DNA of 64,000 bases from Fonsecaea monophora (GCF_001642475.1 NW_019173964.1:221318-285317), one strand, 5' to 3'; positions 10,495 to 22,153 are shown, numbered from the stretch's first letter. The notes: a model not told the origin generated them from the letters alone. Translations and numbers: made by a program.

Positions 10495-12030
10495 ATGTCC
10501 GTCTCGGCGCTCGACTCACGCCTGTTCCAGAACCTCTTTGGCACCCAAGAGATCCGAAGTGTCTTCGACGATGAAGCCTACACTCAGCAGATGGTCGACG
10601 TTGAGCTTGCCCTCGCCCGCTCTCAGTCCAAGATTGGCATCATCCCAGAGGACGCCGGAGAGATCCTTACCAAGAAACTCACAGAGGAAGGATTTCGGTG
10701 AGTTCGATAAAAACCCCCAATTATTACCCATTTGAGAGAGTCGGCACTCATCTGGCGGACGACGGGGTAGTCTAGACTTCGACCGCCTCTCGCGCGAGAC
10801 CGAAATTGTGGGTTACCCTGTCCTTCCTCTGGTGCGACAGCTCGTTGAACATGCGTCTGGTGAGATGGGCAAGTATATCCATTGGGGGGCCACTACTCAA
10901 GACATTGTAAGTCATGATTTGTTGGTGGAATGTGAGACTGTCCCCTCGTTATTTCAGGACTGGGGCAATATCTGCATTGTTTACCACCAGTCATCTAATA
11001 TCCGGCTCTGGTATAGATGGACACTGCCTCCGTGCTTCAGATGCGCAAGGGGCTGGAAATCGTCAAACGCCATTTACAGGAACTAGAAAACATACTGCGG
11101 ACTCTGTCAAAGAAGTACCGCGACACACCGATGGCGGGCCGGACACATCTTCAGCACGCCCTGCCCTGCACATTCGGCTACAAATGCGCTGTCTACCTAT
11201 CCAGCATCATCCGTCATTCTGAGCGTCTCCAGGAAATCGAGAACCGCTGCCTTCTCGTCCAATTCGGTGGCGCGGCGGGGACGCTCGCTTCCCTGGGGTC
11301 CGACGACACTGGTCTCCGTGTGAGGGAACAGCTCGCGAAGGAGCTCGGTCTAGGCAACCCAAGTATTACGTGGCACGTGGCACGCGACAACGTGGCCGAA
11401 ATCATCAACTTCCTCGCCCTGGTAGGAGGTTCGCTTGGTAAGATGGCATACGACCTGATCCTTATGTCGTCCAACGAACTGAGCGAAGTGGCGGAACCGT
11501 TCGTGCCTCACCGCGGCGCGTCGTCAACGATGCCGCAAAAACGGAACCCTATCTCGAGCGAAGTCATTCTTGCAGCCTCCAAGCTTCTCCGCGCCAACGC
11601 GGGTTTGGCGCTGGACGCCATGGTGACGGATTTTGAGCGAGCGTCGGGTCCTTGGCATCTGGAGTGGGTTGCCGTGCCTGAAGCATTCGTCCTGGCCGTT
11701 GGCGCCTTGCACCAGACTAATTTCGCTCTGGGCGGTCTTGTAGTCAACACAGACGCCATGATGAAGAACCTGGTATCCACGAGGGGTCTCATCGTCGGAG
11801 AGGCCGTGATGATGGGCCTCGCCCCGTTCCTGGGCCGGCAGCAGGCTCACGATCTGGTCTACGAGGCTTGTAAAGAGTCGATTGAAAAGGACAAGGCTCT
11901 GTTCGACGTGCTGAAAGACCGTGCCAGCATCGCGGTCTACGTGTCGGAAGAACAGTTGAAAGCGCTCTGTGACCCGACAAACTATATGGGAGCCAGTCAG
12001 CTCATGGTGGACCACATTCTCAAAGTCTGA
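10495..12030 (+). CDS. 3-carboxy-cis,cis-muconate cycloisomerase-like / adenylosuccinate lyase superfamily enzyme (450 aa)
   Basis: Three exons: 10495-10697, 10771-10906 and 11017-12030 (introns of 73 and 110 bp, donors GTGAGT and GTAAGT). The joined 450-residue protein has the fumarase/aspartase-superfamily signature GASSTMPQKRNP (residues 280-291), whose loop carries the catalytic Ser. It also has the conserved HWGATTQDIMDTA and GRTHLQHALP motifs. Length and motif wording fit the bacterial PcaB-type cycloisomerase (protocatechuate branch of beta-ketoadipate) rather than the eukaryotic purine enzyme ADE13. Known fungal cycloisomerases of that step have an unrelated beta-propeller fold, so the true substrate is open: it may be another fumarate-releasing or lactonising reaction. 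Bacterial origin is an inference. Confidence 0.85.
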
Positions 12031-12572
12031 GCTAGAGCTCTGGAACCTGCACCTAATGGCACAAAGCGGGACACTCGAAGTTTGAACTGGATTGGCTTTG
12101 TAATCAATGTGTCTTGAGATGAAACTCGAATGCTCCACCAAGAAAGCAATTCTGTTGATGATGGACTTGTCGTACGAGCTGAATGTGTATAGAATTGGGC
12201 GGCCAGGCCACCCATCCTTCTTGACAAGGCTAGCTTCGTACAGGATGGAGAGGTTTTTTTGGAGAGGGCCACACTCTATCCCCATATTCCCGAACTCTGT
12301 GATTAATTGTTCGACATTGTAAGGCGGCCAAGCCAGGACTTACTAGACATATTTCCGAAGTGGCGGTGATAGCACAGCAATCAAACCTTGACCAGAAAGT
12401 ACGGTCACCAAGACGGGTGGGGTTGTAGCTGCTGATAATGATCAATGGTCCGGGCCGTTTTAGAAGTCACACACATATATAGACATGTCCTCTCGAAAGA
12501 GCCGCCATTTTGGACTGATAGTACTCTCGCGTAGGCAGCAAGATTGACAAGATTGACCTGAGAGAAATCGCA
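12031..12572. other. Intergenic region
   Basis: 3' UTR of the lyase and promoter of the dehydrogenase, both read on the plus strand. No open frame with recognisable content. A short AT-rich CATATATAG element near 12475-12483 could serve as a TATA-like site about 90 bp before the dehydrogenase ATG. Confidence 0.4.
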
Positions 12573-13478
12573 ATGTCTGCATACCTTGTGACAGGCGCCG
12601 GCCGGGGGTTGGGACTTGAGTTCGTCAATCAGCTGTCCAAGCTGCCCGAAGACCAAGTTTGCACCATCTTTGCAGCAACAAGATCTGCTCCCTCAGATGC
12701 TCTGTCGGAGCTCATCACTCGTTCTCACGGAAAGGTCGTCCACCTGCCGATGGTCATCACCGATAAAGACAGCATCAAGAGGGCGGTATATCAAGTCGAT
12801 GAAACACTTGCCGGAAAAGGGCTTGATGTCCTCATCAATAATGCTGGTGTCATGCCTTGGACCATGAAAGGAATTGAGACCATGGACGACATTGGGGATG
12901 TGTTCAAGGTGAATGTAGAAGCTGTGCACGACGTCACGGCAGCATTTCTGCCCCTGCTACGAAAAGGTGTACAGAAGAAAGTGTTGAACATGTGAGTTGT
13001 GTGGCTGTCAATATCCACGGGTTGATCAAGGCTAACCGATGCGGATACCATCGCAGTACGTCGACGCTTGGGTCCATATCAATGGTTCACGGATATGTGT
13101 TCGCACCAACACCAGCGTACAAGGTGTCCAAAGCCGCGCTGAACATGTTGACCGTGCAATATTCCTTGGAGCTGGGAAAAGAAGGCTTCACATTCCTGCT
13201 GGTTTCCCCTGGTGTAAGCCGAGCTTTTCTCTGTTTGGCCGCTCATATTGCGCACTATGGGATATAGCTGGCTGACGTCTCTGAATATTCAGTGGTTGAA
13301 GACCGACTTGGGTGGAGATCAGGCAGATCTGCCCGTTGAGGTAGGAGCACAAGCTACCCTCAATATCCTGTTTAAGAGCACAACAGAGGACAATGGGAAA
13401 TTTCAGAACATCCTCGTTCCCGGGTGGGAGAATGTGCCAGGACCAAATGTGTATGATGGGAAGGAAGTGGCCTGGTGA
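12573..13478 (+). CDS. Short-chain dehydrogenase/reductase (253 aa)
   Basis: Classical SDR of unknown substrate. Exons 12573-12991, 13057-13213 and 13293-13478 (introns of 65 and 79 bp with GTGAGT and GTAAGC donors; GCTAACC branch in the first). Cofactor motif TGAGRGLG is at residues 7-14, NNAG at 89-92, and the catalytic Ser around 146-148 precedes Tyr161-x3-Lys165 (AYKVSK). The total length of 253 is normal for the family. The wording PGWLKTDLGG and the spacing resemble the C-factor/sniffer-type carbonyl reductases that use NADPH. Cytosolic: no signal or membrane segment. It is co-oriented with the upstream lyase but 540 bp away, so no operon-like link is implied. Confidence 0.93.
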
Positions 13479-15231
13479 TATTATTAGCTGAAATTAGATA
13501 AAAACACCAGCGACCGTGACAAATCGACGAGGGAAGTTGGGCGCTGAGGATGATGCATTCCCGCTCCAGCCGCGGTACGGCCACAGTGCTGGACTTTTGA
13601 TATCCACTAGCGCAATGAATTGCAGAAAGTCGGGGGAGATACACTGGGGCACCTTAGCTGTAGCTGCTTCTTGTCCAATCCACGCTGGCAGCATTGTGAC
13701 CAGGTCTCGTTATATCTGCTTGGCTTTTGCTGCTGGACTTTCATCTGGAGTTTCCCAGAGTCTGGACAGAGGAGCTGAGTTCCTCCGGACGCTATCACCT
13801 CGGCGCAGGTCCGTGGACTTGCCAATCATTGCCTATAGGGAAGCCAAAAGGGACAAATTGAACAAGTCATCGCCGAAACTCGAAGCTATCTTGCTGTGAC
13901 CGGTTAGACATGCAATAGCACCGGACACGAGTCGACAGCATGAGGCGTTCCGTGGCCGATTGTTGGAGCCACTGGGGTTTGTGGATGACGAGCAGGGCGA
14001 CAACACCACGGTCTGTCTAGTAAGAAAACCTGACCAGGTACACATACTAGCCGTTAAACAGGACATGTTTCTGTCCAACCATCAGGCACAAGACCTGGGC
14101 AGCGCAACATGAACAACGTCGATACTTGGCATGGAAACGATTGGGGTCCATTGGCATAGGTAGCTAGATGGAATATGGAATGATGTGACTGCGGTCTGGA
14201 AATGCGCGCCCTTGATCATCTTGAAAAGCCCTGCCCAGACGTCTCTTCTTCAGCCACGTCATCCAGGCTCGACGGATTTGGAGGGTTGTATCTGGTCGAG
14301 GAGAGTCGTGTCATGGGAGGCCTTTTCATGTTGGGGCGCTGGCGGCACAAAAATCAGCTTGATGAAACAGGAACAGGGAGATAGACTGACCGGGACTAGT
14401 GAGATGAGGAAGGGGAGGGTATAAACATGTAACTGCTCACGCTACTGCACGTCGTACCTTGGGCTGTGATGGCAGGATGGATAGAGAATTGGATGGTGGT
14501 TGTGGATCTCCTGATTGTGGTGCTATACCGCATCCGCTGCAAGACTCCGAGCTCTCCTATCAATGAACCCGAGGACTTGGCATACGAGGTACGCAGCGGG
14601 CGTCACTGCCCCCCAATTATGACCCTTGATGCCCCCCCCCGAAAAGCCCCCCGAATGATAAGCGAGGCTAGTAGGGCTGCTGGTTGGGTGCCACTGGTGG
14701 CCTGAAGCCGCCATCAATGCGCTGATCTCGCTTGTCACCCCAGACTAATCCTTTTGGGTACGACGCTGCGAACTGCGAAGCTTCACCGACGACTCTAACA
14801 ATGAGGCTTGTACTGCCGAGATGTTGGTTGTAGGAACACTTCTTGTCTCAGGTCTCAAAATATCAATTCTCCCAAAGCACTCCAGCAACCGCATCCCGCG
14901 TCCGCGTCCGCGTCGGCTGAAATCAGCTGCCTGTTTACTCGTGGAGACGGGCGTGTAGGTCGAAGGCGCAGCAGCATGCGCTCCGACAACGAGGCTGTAG
15001 AGGGCCAGGATGGCCGTAATGGGCCCTCCACCCTGGTCCTATCGTTTCGAGAAGAGGGCGGACATGGCTATAAGTACTGCGTTGACAGACTCCTCATAGT
15101 CTGAATGGTAAGACTCTTCCCCATCTCATCCTCTCTATCGCAGATCTTCAATCTACTCTCCTGTGTCCTTTCTCCTCCACCTCGATCTCTATACAATCAC
15201 TACCAACTCGCTCACATCGCCGTCAATCAAT
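13479..15231. other. Intergenic region with a possible coding relic
   Basis: No intact gene. On the plus strand at about 13900-14112 one frame reads like protein (PDTSRQHEAFRGRLLEPLG, then DNTTVCLVRKPDQ) between a TGA and another stop, with no ATG context or homologous family I can name; it may be a decayed gene fragment. A TATAAG element at about 15070 with CT-rich DNA after it probably belongs to the RTA1 promoter. Confidence 0.35.
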
Positions 15232-16300
15232 ATGCCTGCCCCAGAAAACTGCACCATCGCGACTTGCTCGATCAAAGAGTATGGCCAGATCGACTACATC
15301 CCCACATTGGCCGGCAATGCCATCTACACGGGCATCTTCGGCCTGCTGCTCGCCCTTCAGCTCTTCTTTGGGATCCGGTACCGGACGTGGGGATTCATGG
15401 TGGGCATGGTGTGCGGGATCTTGCTCGAAGTCGTGGGCTATGTCGGGCGGCTGATGCTGCATGACAACATCTTCGACAAGAACTCGTTCATCATCTACCT
15501 GGTCGGCCTGACCATTGGCCCGGCGTTCCTGACCGCCGCCATCTACCTCTGCCTGAGCCGGATCATCACTATCCACTCCGTCCAGCTGAGTCTGCTGAAG
15601 CCGAGGACCATTGCCTGCATCTTCGTCGCCTGCGACTTTGTCTCCCTGCTCCTCCAAGCCGCCGGCGGTGCGATCGCGTCGACCGCCGACGACGACAAAT
15701 CGAACCAACTGGGCATCAACGTCATGATTGCCGGGCTGGCCTCGCAGGTCGTGTCGCTGGCCATCTTCGTGGCCATCTGCGGTCATTTTGCGTGGAAGGT
15801 GTTCAAGAACCCGACCAAGCTCAGCTCTGAGCATGCTCGGCTACGACGAACACCCCGCTTCAAGGGCTTCTTGATCAGTAAGTCTCTGCACAGACCCCTT
15901 GACCCCTTTTCAATCTTCCCGACAACCCTTTTTGGAGAGGGGAAGAGTTGAAAGAGAAAAAGTCTTTTGACTTTTGCTGACCACTCTCTAATCTCCAGGC
16001 ATCGCAATCGCCGTCCTCACCATCACGGTCCGCTCGTGCTACCGCCTCGCCGAACTCAAAGACGGCTTCCACGGCCACCTCGCCAACGACGAAGCCACAT
16101 TTATGATCTTCGAGGGACCCATGATCATCATCGCCGTCGCCGTCCTGACCATCTGGCACCCGGGTATCGTCCTGGGTGCTCAGCTGTGGGAAGACGCCGG
16201 CTTCCATTTCCGGACCAAGGCCAGCCTCGTCCACTACAAGGAGGTCAATGACAGCAGCGCCGAGCAGATTGCCATGATGCCATCGCGCTATCAGGCGTAG
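15232..16300 (+). CDS. RTA1-family membrane protein, lipid-translocating exporter type (315 aa)
   Basis: Exon 1 15232-15877, intron 15878-15998 (GTAAGT, branch CTAAT, TCCAG), exon 2 15999-16300. The ATG at 15232 gives the expected short N-terminus (MPAPENCTIATC). The protein has about seven hydrophobic segments and the family motifs GYVGRLMLHDN, ATADDD-like acidic loop after TM4, and FEGPMIIIAVAVLTIWHPG near the end. RTA1 proteins (yeast RTA1, RSB1, PUG1) sit in the plasma membrane and affect sphingoid-base release or resistance to toxic lipids and drugs; the substrate here is unknown. High GC and strong C-ending codons in the exons contrast with the flanks. Confidence 0.93.
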
Positions 16301-16939
16301 GTGTGTGTCGCCATCGGCGATCACGATCTAGCGAGTGAGGCGGACGACGAGCAGAAAGGAGTTGGGTGACGGGCAGGGCGGAACTACCAATACCCACGTA
16401 CGGATTTGTCAATATTTTGCATAAAGAAGAGCAGGGAGGGACTTTGGAGGGGCCTCCGTCTCGCCACGAGGATCCGAGAGGAGTTTTATCGGTCGGCTCC
16501 AACATACATGTGAGATGATGAGCGGAGAAAGGCGGATTTTTGGCGACACAATTTCATGACTGGCGTTATACTGTACCTGGGATTCCTGGAAGGAAACAGA
16601 TCTTGGGGGGATATATATACCCTTTCTTTGTTTATAGATGCGGCAGTGCGCGCATACACACACCTTTCGCAGGATGAGATGTGTTGGTGTGCGGGTATGG
16701 TATGGGAAACCGAAAAGTTGTGCACGGTATCTTTCACGTTCTTACAACCAGCCCTTTTGCCTGACGATTCATTGGCCATCGTGTGTCAGGACCTCATGTG
16801 CAAACGCTGTACTCGGTAGTGGAGGAAATGTCAACCTTGTAAGCCCAAATCTCAAGATCTGGTTGCGCGCTGTATGAATGACTGCTAGCGAAAATACCTT
16901 GTCCCGCTATGTAAGCTGACTCTTTCTCTCTCCGTACCC

Positions 16940-16995
<56 letters not shown>

Positions 16996-17037
16996 CTTTC
17001 ATACAGAGAGGGGAAGGGGAGGGGAAGGGAGAGTAAG
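16301..17037. other. Convergent 3' intergenic region
   Basis: Lies between the ends of the RTA1 gene (plus) and the Zn2Cys6 gene (minus). No gene seen. It contains the long TC microsatellite described separately and a purine-rich GGGGAAGGGGAGGGGAAGGG stretch next to it (about 17011-17030). Confidence 0.6.
16943..16988. repeat. (TC)23 dinucleotide microsatellite
   Basis: An uninterrupted TC run of about 46 bases, followed by TTTC repeats and then a GGGGA-type purine tract. It lies only about 50 bp beyond the stop codon of the minus-strand Zn2Cys6 gene, probably in its 3' UTR or in both convergent UTRs. Homopurine/homopyrimidine mirror sequence could form triplex DNA. Confidence 0.95.
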
Positions 17038-19164
17038 TCACAAATTCATCATCTCGACGAGCATGTCATCCGACATCCACCGGAAGCAGTCAAGTCCTTC
17101 TTCCAAATTCGCATGCAACTCTGGCAATTTGTATGCAACAGCGTCATGCGACCGCCAAGAGGACGAGTCCATCACTCGGTGATTTTCCCAGCTCGCTCCG
17201 TCGTCGTCGGACCGCATGGCCCAAGCATTGGGATCTGTCGCTATGGGTGCAGCGGGTTCCTCATTGCCGCCAGATCTTTCCAAGGGACGCCTGAATCTCC
17301 GCATGGTGTCGTACAGGAGAGATGCGCCCAGCCTGGTCTCGACCGTGCTGGGATGGTCCTGCGCGTCGACTCTGAGATTCCTGGCCATGTCCGCCATCAC
17401 CTCCGCAACGCGAGCAAAGTCCTGCGCCGGGGCGAAACTGGAGAAGAACTGGTGTGCCGCGGTGATGTGTGAAAATGCCAGCTCCCTGTCCTGTTGCGCA
17501 GCTCTGGGGTCGGCGCAGAGGAATTTCATAAGAAAGACGACGGCGAACACGACGAGTCGGAAGTAGAACTTGGGGTAGTGGATGACTCCACCGTTACCGG
17601 GCTCCTGCACCAAAGACTCGTTGTTCAGCTGGACAATGGTGTGAATCAGAGACACTGCGGCAGGGAGGCCGAGTTGTACTGACACTCGAGCCAGGTCGAT
17701 GGCATAGGGCATGTCGAGTTCTTGGGGACGACTGCGTTGTTTGGATGTCACGGTGAGGCACAGCGAGAACAGGTATAACTTGGCACCGAGACGCTGAATT
17801 TCCAGTCGCGGGGACCAAATGTCCTGGTACACCGTAAAGAGAGTGTCCAGTTCGGTGTTGAAAAGGCTCTGCAGTGTGGAACAGGTGCTGCTGTCGACAT
17901 CGCCAGCAAGTGCTGTGGAGTATTGCACAACATGACGCTGGAGTTCAACTTGCACCATGAAATGGCGTGGGACACTCGGTTCTTTGGCCATTGATGAAGT
18001 CGCGTTCAGCTGTGAGGGCGAAGAGAGATGTGGCCGGATGCCAAACCAGACACTGAGACTAGGACACGGTCAGCTCATTGCGAGTGGCTTGGTGAACAAT
18101 CCCACCATACTTTGTGCTGGTGTTGAAGCAGGCCAGCCAAGTCATGCGCCGTGACTGGACGCTCATCTGGAGGGCATTCGATTGTCCACGACTCCCGGGG
18201 TGTAACATCTCCGCTTCTAGTTGATCCAAGCCCATTTGCAAGGCAGCATTCATGGCAATTCCGCAATATTGCCAGCTTGGGTCTTTACTTTGTTGCGACC
18301 CTGTATTAGGCCAATGACACAATATGAGGATGGCCTGAATGATTCTGAAATCGCGGATGGGTGAGAGGAGGTGCATCGTGAGCAATTGCTCATAAGGTCG
18401 TGCGATCAGTTGGAACACATGACCGAACTTGGGATGTCGATAACAGGCAGTGCGCAAAAGTGTCCAGAAAAGGAAGACATTGCTGTCATGAAAGTCCGCC
18501 ACAGATGTAACTCGGTCCAGTATAGGAAGGTGTGGATAGTAGTTGTGTGCGTAGCTGTTTACCTTCCATCAGTCTCTGTTTTGCGCAGTTGTATGTGTTC
18601 TTAAACAACTCACAAATTGAACAGCTCCGAGACATCGTGGTAGCTGAGAACAGCACCGCCTAAAGACCATTGTGCGTGCTGCGTGATTTGTGCGTCTGAG
18701 AGAAGAAGCCAATCTGCGCCCATGTAGATTTCTGAGTGGGCATCACTCGCTGTGTCCGACACATGACCTGTAGAGGGCGCGGACAAGTATTCTGCTGACG
18801 GATAAGCTATGCCTTCGTAAACCCCGAGGTCTTGTCCTGTCGTCTCTGACTGCTGAATAGGAGTTAACCGTCTGTACAGGTTAGTAGAGGTATGTGGGAT
18901 AGTCCGCCACACGAACAAAATCCATACTGTCTGACCCTGACTCGTGTGAAGTTTGAATCAATCCGGCAGTAGAGCCCGTGCGAATCGCATCTAGAACAGG
19001 CGGCCGGAAATCTTGTCGCAGCATCACACCGAACCTGGTCTCGAAAAGTAAGCCAGCTGCTAATGTCAAAACACCGACCCGAGGCGCACTTTTGTCTGTC
19101 GGCACGATGTGCATGTTCTAACTCGGCCTTTGTTGGTTGCCAGCGATTGAGGTGCTACCGCCAT
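17038..19164 (-). CDS. Zn2Cys6 fungal-specific transcription factor (634 aa)
   Basis: Five exons on the minus strand: 19164-19090, 19034-18928, 18871-18614, 18554-18111, 18058-17038; introns of 55, 56, 59 and 52 bp. The lengths sum to 1905 nt and close in frame. The DNA-binding cluster is interrupted by intron 1 right after CTSCRQTK, and has Cys18, Cys21, Cys28, Cys38, Cys41 and Cys48 (C-x2-C-x6-C-x9-C-x2-C-x6-C). It is followed by a short linker and a middle homology region (HLPILDRVTSVADFHDSN, WLACFNTST, then SVWFGIRPHL), resembling War1/Leu3-type regulators. Probable nuclear regulator; target genes cannot be told from context. The donor of intron 1 (GTGCGC) is unusual; the other junctions are ordinary. 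Confidence 0.9.
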
Positions 19165-19873
19165 ACGAGTACCACAATGCCTTGAAGGAGATTGGATGTA
19201 ATCAATATGTTTGTCGCTCTTTGGAAACTTTCGATGGTCCTGGCGAGCTATACCAGACTCACAGAACGTGGTATGGACTCTTAAGAGCCGTCCCATCAGG
19301 CAGCAACATTCCTTTGTGCCATAAGCTGGGGTATGATTTGGAGGCAGAGGTTCGCAGGCTGTCGTCAAGTAGAAGATTGGCATCCGGGGCCAAGGCTAGG
19401 CGTTCAAGTGCATATCTAAGTGTGGGCCATATTTGGGTGCGTGGGTGCACAGCCTCGATCGCCGTTTAGATGTACTTGTGTCAAAGTAGTCGAGTTGGAC
19501 CATAAACGTCGAAGCGGCGGCCAAGGCACATGCACTAGGAGTGTTTCCTGGGTAGAAGGTCTCACTGCCACGCGTCATAAGCGATGGACTCCGCATGGAC
19601 AAACCGGAGGTTCTGAAAGAGCGGCACAACAGATACGCCTGATCATGACCATCCCTGAGAAATGACGCGGATCACTCGTATCAGGTCATGATCAAACAGC
19701 TTATCTACTTGTACTGTAAAGTCGTTGCCGGGAAATTCGCCTGCGGTTTAGGCGGCCCGGCCGTTTCGGGTATGGTCGCAAGCTGGGCGCGCCGCCGCTT
19801 TTGATGGGAAAATACACCGTCTCTCGGGGTTCACACCCTCAGCAATTCTCTTACAATCGGCCTCCCCGGTTGG
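19165..19873. other. Upstream region of the Zn2Cys6 gene
   Basis: Promoter side of the minus-strand regulator. No intact frame with recognisable content on either strand. It marks the left border of the decayed accessory segment at 19.9-24.9 kb. Confidence 0.4.
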
Positions 19874-20320
19874 GTGTCGAGCGGACAAAACTCCAAACCT
19901 CCTCAACAGGCGACGCCTGTGAGTAATGCGGATTTCGTCGATTTCGTCGATTTGACTGCTCTGGCCAGGTATGAACGCGTGAACCGGGGGCAGGGGTTTC
20001 GCTTCCTGACGTGCTCTATACCAGCCAACCAGTTACCTTCGCCATTTTCTGCCTCCGCGGTCAGTGTTGGCGTTCATCTTCACAGTCTCCTGGTCGACGA
20101 CTCGGGTAAGCCCTGGTTGATGGACTAGGACTGTGCGGGATTTTATCCGGAGTTCTTCGAGTATGTCTGCTTAAAGGGCTACGCAGAGTTCTTGCCGATA
20201 AGCCTGAAGAGCGCAGTAGGTGCAAAATTCCTTCAAATCGTGGTTGATTCGAAGGAGACGTTGGAGGCCCGGAGAATGAATACCAAACTCAACGCCATTG
20301 GTTATGCTCTCAGAAAGTGA
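19874..20320 (+). pseudogene. Aminoglycoside-phosphotransferase-like gene relic
   Basis: One frame runs from about 19874 through an in-frame TAG at 20126-20128 to a TGA at 20318. Around the TAG it reads VDDSGKPWLMD, stop, DCAGFYPEFFEYV: this matches the APH-family metal-binding block (ID-W-E/D-x-A-G-xYPE-xxEY), with the stop exactly where Trp stands, so TGG to TAG. There is no ATG at the 5' end and the catalytic HGD loop is not readable, so the N-terminal lobe is missing or decayed. A copy of the same family is intact on the minus strand at 21266-22153. Low chance that a frame-restoring intron makes it functional. Confidence 0.7.
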
Positions 20321-20636
20321 GTTGCTCGATATGAACGATATATTGATATTGCTTCCGGTCGATACGCGTACCACGAATGTACAACCAGAAAAACGAGCTT
20401 TGGCTTCGTGCCAATTTGACTAACAGTCAAGGCGAGGACTGGCGATGAGATCTGGAGGAGCCATCAGCACTGACCCCGAGGTTACCATCTAATGCGCTAT
20501 GAGGTAAGACAAGCGCCTGAGCTATCATATCCTGCTATCGTATCTCCTACGGGAGGTTTCGCACATGGTACGTCGAGGTCTCAGACATTTGTCGGGGACA
20601 TGTTTTGCGCCTAATAATGCTCGCTGTTAGTGTCAG

Positions 20637-21111
20637 ATGCCCCCTGCTCTGAAACCAGCGGGACGCCTATCTACAATTCGCGCGCGGCAAGCCCTGCTGC
20701 ATTTGGCGCCTAGGGATTCTGGCAGACCCTGATGTACCAGGGACAAGGTACCATACGGTGATCTTTGTTGAAACAGAGACGGGTGGAAGGGGCTATATCC
20801 ATCATGTTATCGGGGATCTCGTCACCGGAATGCGATACGAGAGGAAGCCGGCAAACAGACCGGAGAACTCGCAAACCTATCATGACAAGAAGCTCCTAGG
20901 TCGCGTGGCAAAGTCGAAGTACCCGACGGAAGTAGATCGACCGCCCCCGCGTCAAAAAGCGTCCAATAGCAAAACCATGAAGACTGTGCCAATCAAGCCA
21001 GACGGGTCGTTCTACAAGCCCGGGGATCCACGACCTAAATTGATCAAATGCACCGAATGAACAGAGAATCAAGTCATTCCAGCCTTACAGCAGGGCGGAT
21101 TGCTTTCATAG
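20637..21111 (+). pseudogene. Broken conserved hypothetical protein gene
   Basis: One frame from 20650 to a TAG at 21109-21111 reads as a compact protein (QRDAYLQFARGKPCCIWRLG, PGTRYHTVIFVET, KPDGSFYKPGDPRP, IKCTE) but is interrupted by TGA at 20650 and TGA at 21058. Both stops sit where this fungal family, as I recall it, has Trp (W-N/D-QRD and CTEW), i.e. TGG to TGA. The only nearby ATG (20637) is in another frame, so a frameshift is also needed. The family is a lineage-specific fungal protein of unknown function. The family match is from memory of its wording and cannot be verified here. Confidence 0.6.
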
Positions 21112-21265
21112 AGTTGACGGCGAGGCGACGCAAGCATGTCTCGGGATCTCAAGAAACCATGGAATTGCAACGGTGTAGGAGAAAGGTGGTTCGGGAAGAG
21201 ACGGGATAATGCTGTCTGCTCTCAAAGCCGAGGCCAGGATGTTTGGCATGAGTTTAGAGCCGTCT

Positions 21266-22153
21266 CTAGAAGAATAGGTCGTGGTATATCATGCTCAGCG
21301 CTGCTGTCTCAGCTGGCCAAGGGACAAGAAATTCCTGAATCATTGAAGCCCAATCATCGTCCCAGCGGAGGGATGTGAACGTAACGAAGAATTCCCAGTA
21401 GGCAGGATACCAACCGGAGTCTTCCCAGTCTATGATCATAAGCCTGAAAGCGGGTTCACACCCATCACCCTGAAGACATGTTCGCTGAACCATTATGTTC
21501 TTTCTCTGAATGTCGCCATGCGTCAGCGTTGGCCGTCCAAGGCGGAAGCACGACGGGAGATTCTGCTCATAGAAATCTGTTTTGTAATGGTCTCGGTGAT
21601 TAAGTTCATCGATAGACCTCAACTTTTGTACGAGACCTTGGACGAAGTCATGCTCGTTGACGAATGGTCCGTTTATTGTAGGATTGGGCTCCAGCGAATT
21701 GAACAAGAAGTAGGGGATTGGACCACGTTCTAAGCTACCATAGAACGACGGTTCTGGTGGCTTCAATGCCCGCAGTTGATCCATGATGCTCCGAAGTTGT
21801 TTCGTTATGGCGCTTTTATCTGAGGCTTGCAACGATGGCCAGATATCTTGTAAGTTATCCCCCTCAAAGTGCTCCATGATGATGAACACTTCCTCATCTT
21901 CCTCGTACATCGCCCACAGCCGTGGAATAGGAAGGGACGACAAATGTTGATGTAGAAAGATCAGATTGTTTCCTTCTCGGATCTTGGTCCCTGGGCCATA
22001 TTTGACAACGAAGTGCATACCTATAGCCTTGACAGTCTGGGTGGAGCGCTGGTGCAATATATTGCTGGACGCTCGAATCTCCTGTGTGGTAGGAAGTGGA
22101 GCTGGAAGCCCATCCGGTGCGAAGTAATATGGAAGTTTCGGAGGTATCCACAT
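21266..22153 (-). CDS. Aminoglycoside phosphotransferase (APH)-family protein kinase-like protein (295 aa)
   Basis: Single-exon frame from an ATG at 22153. Key motifs: catalytic loop LTHGDIQRKNIMV (Asp and Asn of the Brenner-type HGD-x4-N motif), metal-binding IIDWEDSGWYPAYWE, and an N-lobe with VKYG and MEHFEGDNL hinge wording. Length is typical. Fungal APH-family proteins are small-molecule or lipid kinase-like enzymes of mostly unknown substrate, and the name does not imply antibiotic resistance. The gene stands alone between two relics of related or accessory genes, in a segment of low gene density, suggesting an expanding-and-decaying accessory family. Confidence 0.88.
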   Translation of the reverse strand: MWIPPKLPYYFAPDGLPAPLPTTQEIRASSNILHQRSTQTVKAIGMHFVVKYGPGTKIREGNNLIFLHQHLSSLPIPRLWAMYEEDEEVFIIMEHFEGDNLQDIWPSLQASDKSAITKQLRSIMDQLRALKPPEPSFYGSLERGPIPYFLFNSLEPNPTINGPFVNEHDFVQGLVQKLRSIDELNHRDHYKTDFYEQNLPSCFRLGRPTLTHGDIQRKNIMVQRTCLQGDGCEPAFRLMIIDWEDSGWYPAYWEFFVTFTSLRWDDDWASMIQEFLVPWPAETAALSMIYHDLFF

